The notes under the pieces are model-generated. The model worked only from the letters and a program-made list of their open reading frames with translations. It did not search any database and was not told where the DNA came from. A stretch of DNA of 64,000 nt. It comes from Adineta steineri. Lineage: Eukaryota > Rotifera > Eurotatoria > Adinetida > Adinetidae. The stretch lies in assembly GCA_905250115.1 (NCBI GenBank), contig CAJNOI010000296.1, positions 1-64,000 on the forward strand, in the 5' to 3' direction. This document shows positions 38,427 through 48,700 of the stretch, in pieces (the stretch's first letter is position 1; each line of letters starts with the position of its first letter). The translations under genes were made by a program, and so were the position numbers.

Positions 38427-39489
38427 ATGGTGATATTAAATGTATTTGGATGCCGAAGAAATCGCCAACCTTGATCATGCCAGTGTTTTCTGGTGCTATA
38501 ATTTTGACAGAATCAGTTAATAAAAGTGCTTGTTTCCAAAGTCAACCTGTATTGTATTTTTCATATTCGTTGCGCATGTTTGATATCGAATAACAGGGAT
38601 GCTTCGGCTGTGAAAAAACAGAGGTTTTGCAGAAGTACTTTTTTAGTTCGCAGCTCGTGTATGAGAGAGCTGAAATGCTATATAGCACTAGTGGAATTCT
38701 GAAAATTTGTTTTCATTTGAGTTTAGTCAAGAGAGGTTTTTATAATAGTAACAAAATTGTGAAAGATCGTTCCGAGTGACAAAAGGGTCTGATAGTGCTA
38801 AATCAATTTTGATTGTTGTGGTTTTGCTGAACTTCTCAAAATTTTGTGGTGTAGATGTGCTTGCATGTATTTGAGTTACAATGTAATGATTTACGTTTTA
38901 CTAGAACAGACTTGTCGAAATATGATAGAAATTGAAAATGTGAATTTATTGCGAAAGAAGCAGCTACTACGGCTTGCAACATGTTGTCTCTCAATAGTAT
39001 CGATCAGTATGAGAGAGAATCCTGTTGGGATTATCAGTAACTTTACAGTAGATACTCGCTAGTGACAGTAGTTTTTAAAGCGTTTGATTCAACAACAAAA
39101 CCAACTTTATTATATAAAGACTAAAATTTATGCGAATATAATTTTGTTGTATAAATATATATTTAAAAAGAATGATTATAGTGGGTCTTAAATTAATCAT
39201 CCTTGACTCTAATATTAACCGAATTATTAACTGGTAGAAGCTTCTTTATATTAGTCAGAATCTAACAAAAAAAAAGAACGAAAAGTTTTTTATTACATGT
39301 ATCAGTCGAAGAGGGAAATCAATCATATAATCTTACATAACAGTACACTGCTAAATATATGAATAAATAATAGTTTACACATATAATTCAGAGATAATAT
39401 CAAACAATATGAAACTAAAATAAATGTCTGATAGAAGAAAACGAAACTGAAACTTAATTATAGAATTTTTGTAATGTAATAGTAAAACC
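38427..39489. other. Intergenic region
   Basis: It starts with the 3' flank shared with copy 1 of the F-box/LRR pair. A 72-codon open stretch at 38844-39062 shows no family resemblance. Nothing else seen. Confidence 0.5.
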
Positions 39490-39974
39490 TGATCAAACAA
39501 TTCAACCAGAAAAAACAAATCGTTTCGAATTAACTGAACATGGTCGTCTTTTAACATCGAATCATCCAAGTAAAACTCGATATTTACTTTATTGGGGAAT
39601 TAAATCCAAAAATATACAACAATTCAACAAGCAAAACTTGGAAATGAATTTGATAAACAGAATATATCAAAAGATCGATATCAATTCATCAGTGGAGATA
39701 TGTTTGATGCAACGATAATTCCATAAGCTGGTGCTTATATCATGAAAAATATCATTCACGATTGGAATGATAATCGAGCAGTTAATATAATGAATAAAAT
39801 AAAAGTAATAATAATATTGCACATAGTATCGATATGCATATGATGGTAATGTTAGGTGCAAAAGAACGTACACAATGGCAATATGAATATCTTTTAAAAC
39901 AAGGTGGTTTTCATCTAAAACAATTAAATTATACAGAAACACCAATTTAAATCATCGAAGCTATACCTAATTAA
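39490..39974 (+). pseudogene. Decayed SAM-dependent O-methyltransferase fragment
   Basis: Three pieces in shifting frames line up with the C-terminal part of acetylserotonin/caffeate-type O-methyltransferases. FELTEHGRLLTSNHPS is at about 39529-39576. RYQFISGDMFDATIIP, then a stop (39724-39726), then GAYIMKNIIHDWNDNRA, is at about 39680-39780. MVMLGAKERTQ, YLLKQGGFHLKQLNY, a stop at 39948-39950 and IIEAIP follow. The SAM-binding region between the first two pieces is deleted or frameshifted. Two in-frame stops and at least two frameshifts make it dead. O-methyltransferases of this type are common in bacteria and fungi, so an acquired gene that later decayed is possible, but I cannot show that here. 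Confidence 0.75.
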
Positions 39975-40213
39975 TTCATACTTTCTTTTGACTGATTTTT
40001 ATCATGTAAACGAAGATCTTTTTTTTGTAGGAAGAATTTTAATATAGAATTTAATTCAACGATATTGTTGTTGACGTTATTCAAAAGTTCGATCAGCGTC
40101 ATCTATTAGATTAAAAGAAAAATACCCTGCATACATATATCTATCTATCTATTATCTAGAGAGAATAGTAAAGGAACTATCGATTGTTATTCATATTCTA
40201 ATTTTATCTTTTC

Positions 40214-40833
40214 ATGAATATATCATCTACATTATCAAATCTATATTTAAATGAATATTACTATGAACCATCGACATTTTCAGCATATACTACTAATCAA
40301 CTTTACTATAATTATCAGTATAATGCAAACTCAACATCAATTCTAAATTATTCAGCAAATAATTATAATCGTAACATTTGTTGTCTCTAATGTTTAAATT
40401 TTGTTGATTTCTAGTTTTTAATCATGATTTCTTATATTCACAAGAACCAACAGTTAATACAATTAAAATTCATATTAATCCTTTTTTCAAACCCCGTTCA
40501 TCACATCATACAAGTGAATCATCAACTGACCTTCAACAACCACAACATAATTTATCTGTACCTTCACGAAGTCAAAGTCGCTCATTATCCTTTGATCGAC
40601 AAGTAATAACATCTACTAATAAAGAATCAAAAGTGGTCATTCAAAGAAAACAATTAAAATCAAAGCATCGTCGTACTGCAATCGATAGATCAGAAAAGAA
40701 AAAAGACAAATTAAAACGTTTATATAAAGAATATTCTGATGAAAACGTATATGAACATTGGAAACCATTACGAACTCAACAATGTTCTGAACTATGTCAA
40801 TATGCTTTAGACAAATATCATCAAATAGAATAG
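40214..40833 (+). CDS. Unrecognised small protein, Tyr/Asn-rich then basic
   Basis: Two exons, 40214-40379 and 40415-40833, joined across a 35-bp intron (short even here), give 194 aa. The first half is rich in Tyr/Asn/Ser. The second has a Ser/Gln-rich stretch (SVPSRSQSRSLSFDRQ), then a basic Lys/Arg run (KHRRTAIDRSEKKKDKLKR) that could be a nuclear localisation signal. It ends with YEHWKPLRTQQCSELCQYAL. No known domain. The donor (ATTT|GTTGTC) is weak, so the first exon is less sure than the second. Confidence 0.5.
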
Positions 40834-41862
40834 ATTTCTTTTATTATTAATATATTTTTAAGTTTGATATTTCTATAGATTTTCTTGTTCCTTGTTTTTA
40901 TTCTTGTAAATTACACTTTTTTTGTTTCTCATAGATTATATGTGTAAATATGTTAACTTTGTAATTAAAACTGAACATAACTATCAAATATTCTTCCGAA
41001 AAAAGAAGTTGCTTTTCTCATAGCATCATACCGAATAAGTCATTTTTTAGTTCGAAGGTGATTCAAAAACCTTTGAAAATTGCTAAGAGTTGATTTTATT
41101 TCTTAGATATGCGATGTCGGTTTCGTCGATTAAATTATATCCTATTCTTAAGTATTTCTTTATTTATGTTTTATCGAATATATAGCATAAATCCTATTTA
41201 TCATACTCTCAATCACCTTTTACAGTAAGTAATCACTCATTAGTGATCTTTCTATTTCTACGTCGAATAGCTCATTCATTATCAAAACTACACTTATCGT
41301 ACACTTTCATCATCTTTTACATATAATTCTCGTGGATCATATCTTAGTTTTGCTTATTTCAATGTTGAACAACGTAACCGAGTATTACATATTGATTTTT
41401 TATATGGTAGGTTTTCGTATGCAGTATCAATCAAACATTATACAGGCCTCGCAGCGTGTTTACTTTCCTGATTTTTTCCTGATTTTTTAAAAATGTCCTG
41501 ATTTTCCTGTTTTTAACTAAAAATCCTGATTTTGTCCTGATATTTTATGAATTATCCTCATAGGAGTAAATTTACGTAATTATGATCTTTCTTGCTATTT
41601 TACTCCGTCTATTTTCGATTTATACAAAATATTTTCACATTTTTCCATCGAAAGGCAAGATAATATTATTAATAATATTCAAAATAAATTTATTTCAAAC
41701 ATTCATTTTTTCTGTTTTTTTCTTAATCGGTTCAAATTTTCATTATTTTCAATCATTTTAGTTTTTAACCTTTTCGGGACGGGATTATTTTTTTCAAAAC
41801 GAAAGAATGCAATACGAAGTTAGTTGAAGTTAATTAATTTTTCATTTAGTTGACTTTAATTG

Positions 41863-42224
41863 GTGTGAAGCTGCACGACGAAACAAAGATTTAGCTAAAA
41901 CTTTTTTTTATAAAGTAAGTCCCGTCCATAAAAGCTAGTCTATTCGACTCAGAATTTAATTCTGCATCGAATGGGGCTACTTTTATTCATGAGACAAACT
42001 TTTGAAAAATGTTATCTAGGTTTTTTTCTCTTACACAGGATAAAAATTAAGATATAGGCAAAACTTTTTCCAAAGCATGTCCCGTGAATAAAAGTAGCAC
42101 CATTCGATGTAGAATTAAATTCCGAGTCGAATGGACTTGCTTTTATGGACGGGACTTACTTTATAAAAACAAATTTGGCTAAATCTTTGTTTCGTCGTGC
42201 TAGCTCCATCGTGCTAGCTTCACA
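41863..42224. mobile_element. Foldback/MITE-like hairpin nested in the larger element
   Basis: A long imperfect inverted repeat. The left arm, about 41863-42006, pairs with the right arm, about 42063-42224, roughly 140 bp per arm. Shared segments include GTGAAGCT, GCACGACGAAACAAAGATTT, TAAAGTAAGTCCCGTCCAT and the ATTCGACTC/GAATTTAATTC block. A short unpaired centre lies between them. This is typical of a miniature inverted-repeat element inserted into the 1450-bp host element, though it could be an internal part of it. Confidence 0.75.
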
Positions 42225-42355
42225 TCGATTTGACATTATTCATCATTTCGGAACGATCACGGCGCATACATGCGTCACCCATACCAAAGACCAGAGTAAT
42301 ATCAGTGAGAAAAATAGATGAATACTACGGATCCTGAAATGTGAATCTTTTTGAA

Positions 42356-42383
42356 ACGGGTGGCCACTATTATAGCCACCCGT
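42356..42383. repeat. Short perfect stem-loop
   Basis: ACGGGTGGC and GCCACCCGT flank a short AT-rich loop inside the transposon. Such hairpins next to subterminal repeats are common in non-autonomous elements; no function can be assigned. Confidence 0.6.
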
Positions 42384-44156
42384 TCCGAAAGGGTTGAAGA
42401 TGCTAATTTACTATTAGCAGCTGTCACCAGTACTTCGACTGTACCGATATCATCAAGTCTTTTATTCTTCACAGCTGCAGCAAGTCTTGTAATTCCTTTG
42501 TCTAACATATTAGTCATCTTGTTCGTTCAACAACTGTTTTTCTGTTTCTTTTATTCTTAAAGAATTAAGAGAGAATGCCGACTATAAGAATAAACAATAA
42601 GAAGGGACAGAAGAGCAAAAAATAAAAATTAGAAGTACATATTTGAAGAAAAGATAATATTGTTACACATTTTACTCTCTCTGAAGCAGTTTTCATGTTT
42701 ATTAAGGCAAGTTATGCTGAAAGATTAGTTTTCAATCATTACTCTGTTCCATCTAAACGTAAATTTTATACTAAACAGTAGTATTTCAACACATTTTGCA
42801 ATGTCCTGATTTTTATTGAAATTCCTGATTTTTTTTCCATTTGTGTCCTGCCTATTTTCCTGATTTTGTAACATATGCCGCTGCGAGGCCTGATTATACT
42901 ATAATTTTTAGATATACCTGTTTCATCACAATGGCAATCGGATAGACATCTTTATCCAATTCAAATTGCTCAATATGGTTTAAGTCATTGGAGTCGATTA
43001 GAACTCAATTAGAAAAATCAACAAAATAAAATATATAAATTCGAACGACTACAGCCAAGTGAGGTTTTATGACTTTATATTTGAAATGTACTATTATTTT
43101 TATTTAGAAGAAAATAATCATTGTTCATCGTGGCATAGAATAAAAGATGAAATATTTCTTTCAAATACTTATATTCATTTTACAATTTCATCCAATTCTT
43201 CATTACATTTTCATTTTTTCAATAACGATATTGAACTTATTTATTCAACGAAAACAATTCATGATTTAGAAACTTTAACTAAGAAGATTATTTCACTCAA
43301 GGGTTCTCCTCGTCAAGTCAATCGATATATGCTAATTGACATAGAAAAACTAATGAGAAAAACACTTTTTTTCAGACGTGATTTTGTCAAAATTCAACTT
43401 TGTGGTGATACACAATCTAGTGTTGATCAATTAATTATTGGTAATCAAACTTTGTATGATCAACAAGCTTTTTATTCAGCAACACGATGGTTATTAAATA
43501 ATCAAGATTTACAAACAGGTTGTTGGTTTATTCATGTTCAACGAAATTATGTTCATCATCCTCACTATCATTTACGAAATCCATGGTGTTCAGCAATGGC
43601 ACAAAGTTTATTTTGTTAGTATAAAAAGTATCAGCTAATACTTTTCTTCTAAATTTAGGTCAAGCTGCATCATTACTCGTTCGTCTCTATTCACTAACAA
43701 ATAATAAGGAACATTTATTAGCTATTCGACGAGCTATTCAACCTTTATGGTCATCAAATCTGACTCGAGCTTATTTTAACAATCGTTTTGTTTGGCTTGA
43801 AGAATATCCAGTAGAATCAGCAACTAAAGGTCTTTTTGTTCTTAATGGATGCCTTTATGCTTTAATCGGTATAATCGATGCTAATACAATTGATTATGAA
43901 CCATATTTATCTGACTTAATAAATCAAATAATTATCTCATTAGAACATATGCTTCCATATTATGTTCATTCACATATTTCAAATTGGTCTCTCTATGATT
44001 TAAGTCATATAACAATGAAATCAAAAATAAATTCAGCTTCTTATTCATATCATCTTGTACATATAACTTTACTTCAATGTTTACGACAAATATTTAAAAA
44101 AACAAATGATTCCGTATCTCAGCTATTTGATTTCTATGTAGAACGATTTACATCAG

Positions 44157-44878
44157 CTATTTTGTAGTATAATCTTCATTCTCTTTGACTGGATAATAAT
44201 AAATAACAATAAAATCTTTTGTTTGTTCTTCATTACGAACAAGACCAAAACCAATATATCTACAATCAGGATTTAATATTGGTGTGTAGCGTATCTAAAA
44301 AAGCCAGAAAATAAATATCAGTAGATCTATCAATCATTTCTTTACTTTCGACGATTGACCATTTTCAAAATCATCAATAAGTTCATCATGAATTAATTTA
44401 GCAATATCTGAACCATCATTCACAGGTGCTTGACAAGACATAATTCTATAAAATAAAAAGCATATTGAAAATATTGTTTCAGTTTTTTATACGTTTCTCC
44501 GATAGGTTCACTATTATGAATAAGATCAAATTCAGTGGTGTTTTCTATATAATTTTGAACTGATAAATGTGTTGCTCGATCAAGTGCTCGATTAGTAAGT
44601 TCCGAAGAAGGTTCAAGTGATGGAAATCCTAGTTGAGAACGATATTCATTTATTGTTTCGAGATATTGCTTTGTTAATCGATCTAAATCAATGTCGCTTT
44701 GAATTTTATCTCTAACATTTGATGTTGACATGATCTCGTTCATTAAATGATTATTCGACACTTTTTTATCTTTCGGTAATGATGAAGATTCATTGTTGAT
44801 TATTGTTGTTTCTGTAGGACGTGATTTTGGTTTTCGACAACAACAAAGACGACGACAAGTAATCATTGTATTCGACAT
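44157..44878 (-). CDS. CAP (SCP/GAPR-1-like) domain protein
   Basis: Three exons, 44878-44493, 44445-44346 and 44294-44157, give 207 aa. The N-terminus has a cysteine-rich patch (CRRLCCCRKPK) that could be palmitoylated, and no clear signal peptide, which suits a membrane-tethered GAPR-1-type protein. The CAP core is recognisable. YLETINEYRSQLGFPSLEPS is helix 1, followed by ELTNRALDRATHLS and the HNSEPIGE segment (usual His-Asn-Glu motif). After those come CRYIGFGLVRNEE and FIVIYYYPV, equivalent to the family's final strand. CAP proteins bind sterols or lipids; the role here is unknown. The last 11 bp of the CDS overlap the 3' end of the convergent GLCE frame. Confidence 0.65.
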
Positions 44879-45692
44879 ACATTCTATTGAATATATTATT
44901 TGATTTTACTACATAACAAGAATCAAATTTCGGGACGAAATATAACAGAATTCGTCGACTCAATTAAATGATATTTTTAGCGCTATCTACCAGTTGACAT
45001 TAGAAAATTATTTCATTTAAACTTTTTAGTAATAAAAATAATACACATTAAGTATGATTTCATGTGAAGAGTAGTTTGTTTTGGGATCTGTGTCATATTT
45101 TTTAATATTGATCATATTATATTCTAATAATTTTCTTATTTTGAAGATGAACATACAAAATTACTTCATCTTCCAGTTTTTTTCCGAACAATGAATAGTA
45201 CAACATTCGAAGTTGTTTTTGTGAATAATTATAATATAATCCTCCATATTTTTCGGTTTTTGAATATTTTTGAAAAAGAGACTTAAGCCATTGAATAAAA
45301 GCTCGTGTCAGTTGTATCAGTTTCGTTCGACCACTAAAACTAATCTTCTTCATGGGTGTCTTTGTAGGGTGTGACTGTGTCGCTGAGTGTCTGCTTGATC
45401 AGATCAATCATAGATACAAACCTACATCCATCCACCCAAGCTCACCTACCCACACCCACACCCACACCCACACCCACACCCACCCACCCACATTCACACC
45501 CATCCACACTCACACCCAAGGCTAGAAAGAAGCTTAGGGAGGTTCCTTCGGCAGATGTACGTGATTTTTCCTTATTACATTGCTATTCTGATCGTGACAA
45601 GATGATTTGTATATACTAATCGTGATGGCAAAGAAATAAACGTGTTTGAATGATCATGAAACCACGGACGTGATAGTTACTGTTTGGTAACC
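44879..45692. other. Intergenic region up to the assembly gap
   Basis: Contains a 78-codon open stretch on the minus strand (45117-45353, basic, starting MKKISFSGRTK) that might be a small gene but has no support. It also contains the CCCACA repeat tract listed separately. Confidence 0.4.
45446..45500. repeat. Interstitial telomere-like (CCCACA)n tract
   Basis: About seven uninterrupted CCCACA units followed by degenerate CCCACC/CATTCA units. Reverse-complemented this is (TGTGGG)n, the telomeric repeat reported for bdelloid rotifers. It lies about 200 bp left of the assembly gap. Confidence 0.75.
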
Positions 45693-45792
45693 NNNNNNNN
45701 NNNNNNNNNNNNNNNNNNNNNNNNNNNNNNNNNNNNNNNNNNNNNNNNNNNNNNNNNNNNNNNNNNNNNNNNNNNNNNNNNNNNNNNNNNNN
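45693..45792. other. Assembly gap, 100 N
   Basis: Exactly 100 N, the customary placeholder for a gap of unknown size. It cuts off the 5' end of the receptor gene to its right. Confidence 0.99.
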
Positions 45793-48700
45793 GCAAGTGC
45801 TTTCGTGGAGTTCAAGTGTCGAGAAAGCCGATGAATATGGTCGTGTTTTCTACAATCAATCGATAATTGATGTCTCCGACAGGTTCTTATGCAATTGTAC
45901 GATCGATGGATCATTTGGAAAAAACTGCGAATTCAAGTTGGTTTTTAATTATAACTCATTCAAGAATGCTATCATCGATACATTCCAATATAAACACGAT
46001 CTCCGAGGTCATCAGTTGTTTGGATCAATTTGGTGCTATCAGACATTATTAATTTGCAATTATGGGATGCTTTGCTTAGACTGGCGCAACATATGTGATG
46101 GCCAACAAAATTGTATGGATGGCTATGATGAAGAAAATTGTGACAAGCTGGAATTCAACGAATGCGAGTCTAATGAATATCGTTGTCTAAATGGCATGTG
46201 CATCGATGAAGAGTACTGGCTTGATGGTAAGTACATAAGTTTGAGAAATATCAGTATTCATGTTAATTCAGTGCATGTGTGCATGAGTTTGATTTATTTC
46301 TATATGAGGAGAGGTGGAATGATAACAATTGGAAAATATGACAAAAACGAAGGTGGTACAAACATATACATATATAACTAAATGAGAGAATTGAAAGAAG
46401 CTAAGATACAATATATATGAATATGTTTGAAAAATATCCAACATACAATGCGCGGGTATTTCTAACTCTAATTAATATCATAGAAGTTATCACATGAACA
46501 ATTAAGATCACTTGTGAAAATAAAAATAAAATATTTTGTTGGAGAAACTCAATTGTTGGAGCGAAAATTTCTAGTTTTAAATAGTTATTTATCTTTTTTA
46601 ATATAAAAAAGAGGCATAAAGCTGATTCATCGGCCATATATATACTGATGATCTATGTCATAGAAAATTGATAGGTTAGAGCAAGGGTGATGATGAGAAT
46701 AAGAACTACTGTAATTCTTTAACTTTTGGCTAATTTGACGATCATTCGTTCTAGGAGTTCCGGATTGTATGGACTGGAGCGACGAGCTATTCGAGCATGG
46801 TGTCAGTTGTTTTACTAATGCGAAGTTTATCGAATGTGATGAACATATATGTACTAGCGATCAATGGTCGTGTGGCGATGGACAGTGCATTGTTCCTTTT
46901 ATCCGACATGTGTATCAAACATTTTTTCCACATAATTTGTCATGTAACACTATGCGCGAATACAATCACATGTGTGAAAGCAGTTCAAACCCGTCCTTCA
47001 AACTATGGACGAAGCCCGATGGACTTTGCTGGTTCAGTACAGATGGTAAATATAATGATACATTGATGAATATGGGGATGGTAAATATGTCAGACAATGA
47101 CAAATGTATTTACTTGATTCGATGTGCACTATCTGGTGGTTTAGAGTTTAGTTGCCCATGTAATGGAATCAATTGCACCGAAGTGATGCAACGCTTCTGT
47201 CTAAAAGATCAGATGTATTCTTATCCGTCTGAAGGGATGATTTTTCCATGGTTACGTCATTATTACCATTGGAATCGAACATGGATAGATCCAACCCCAG
47301 ACAGGTTCAAAATGAATGGAAGCATCAAATGTCGGGGATATCGTATCGTATCAAAAAATTCTATAGAGCTGGGGTACCAGCCCGAACTAGTCATTGTGGG
47401 TAAGATTGAATCTGAATTCTGTTCACTTTCGCATTGGCCCGATACATTAACGGAAACTGAGTCAGCCCCGCAGTATCCAGTAAATTGTTGGAATGATACG
47501 CAAACTTTTAACAACCATTCGTACGCATTTTATGATATTTGTACAAATACAAGTGAATGTATCTCGCAGTATCGCATTACGGATGGCCATCAAGATTGTG
47601 CAGATGCGAAAGACGAGAACTTTCAAGTAGTTAAACAAACAAATTATTGTCTCAACCTTCAAAAACATCGCTTTCAATGTTCAGTAGAAGAAATGAATTG
47701 TTTAACTGCATCGAGCCTTGCCACAATAGTCTCCAACTGTAAAAACAAAAATGATATGTTTGTCGCGGGTAGCACTAAACTAGTAGGACATATTCCTTGC
47801 CATAGAGAAGACGATAGTGGATGTCTTTTCCTGAGATACTATATTGGCAATTCATCTAATCCGAATTCAACACTAGAGATCGATATAGCAAACAATACTA
47901 TGGAGAATGTATTAGTCACTGAACACAATCGTTATTGTGACAGTTTCTGGGACCACACATCGCACCTGGACGAAAGCAGAGATTTTTGTCAAGAATGGAT
48001 TTGCAATTATGAAGAGTACCGATGCCTATCAGGTCAATGCATCAATCAGGCTTGGGTATGTGATGGAGTATGGGATTGTAGTGATGGATCCGACGAAGAA
48101 GCGATATTTTTGATCAAAGAATGGTCTTTGCATAACCAACGTCTACCAAATTTGGATGAACAAAAGCAAGAATGCATTGATAGATACTCTGAGTCAAAGA
48201 TGCCTTTCTCAGATTTGTGCAATTTGTCAACAAAGTATCCATGTTATTTAGCGTCGGTTTCCAACCCACTGGATATTGATACTTATCGGCCATGCATCAA
48301 TCTCAATCAGATCGGTGACGGAATTGTCGATTGCTATGGAGCTGTGGACGAAAAAAATACAGAAGAAGATTGTAATGGCAATATGCTCGGGTACACATTG
48401 CGATGTAATAATTCTTGCAGTTTTAACGGGTTTGCTTGTGAAACTGATCCAACATGTTCGAATTCATTACTCTGCTCATACAAAAGCAAGAATGCAACCT
48501 GTTCTGATAAGAACGATGTGATTTGTCTGAATAAAACGTGTGTCAAAAAGGCACGATGCGACGGGATCAAACAATGTTTGCATGGAGAAGATGAATACTG
48601 GTGTCATCCATACTATAATAATTTGCCACACAGAGTAAAATATCGACAAATCAAACGGGCTACAGTCTTTTTCGGACTACCAACGTTTCCAACGGTTATT

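Larger units (their letters stand above)
41443..42892. mobile_element. Non-autonomous DNA transposon with 14-bp inverted ends and 6-bp target duplication
   Basis: The perfect terminal inverted repeat CAGGCCTCGCAGCG is at 41443-41456, and its reverse complement is at 42879-42892. The flanking direct repeat ATTATA is at 41437-41442 and 42893-42898. The element is 1450 bp. Inside both ends there are several copies of TCCTGATTTT in the same orientation, probable transposase-binding subterminal repeats. No transposase frame is present. The CAG-type ends resemble hAT elements, but the 6-bp duplication is shorter than the usual 8 bp, so the superfamily is not certain. It sits in a GLCE intron that would otherwise be about 49 bp. 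Confidence 0.9.
41109..44167 (+). pseudogene. GLCE: D-glucuronyl C5-epimerase, interrupted by a stop codon and a transposon-bearing intron
   Basis: GLCE converts glucuronate to iduronate in heparan sulfate in the Golgi. Probable exons: 41109-41224, 41271-41406, 42912-43058, 43108-43605, 43659-44167. The first encodes an N-terminal membrane anchor. Diagnostic stretches are [16 protein letters not shown] (exon 3), QTGCWFIHVQRNY and the WCSAMAQ end (exon 4), then QAASLLVRLYSLTNN, WLEEYPVESATKGLFVLNG and SHISNWSLYDLSH (exon 5). An in-frame TAG at 43010-43012, in the middle of exon 3, breaks the protein. Exons 1 and 2 do not join in phase with the best splice sites, so the 5' model is unsure. Intron 2 has grown to 1505 bp through an inserted element. 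The rest of the frame is intact, so this is a recent loss, a readthrough case, or a sequencing/haplotype artefact. Confidence 0.75.

Noticed and set aside
42302..42560. Paired 69-71 codon frames on both strands inside the transposon
   Set aside because: They arise from the stem-loop and flanking element DNA; no transposase motifs such as a DDE or zinc-finger pattern.
45117..45353. 78-codon minus-strand frame
   Set aside because: Starts well (MKKISFSGRTK) but lacks homology, domain or splice context; left as doubtful within the intergenic entry.
45430..45619. Open frame rich in Pro-Thr-His over the CCCACA tract
   Set aside because: It is the translation of a telomere-type simple repeat, not a protein gene.
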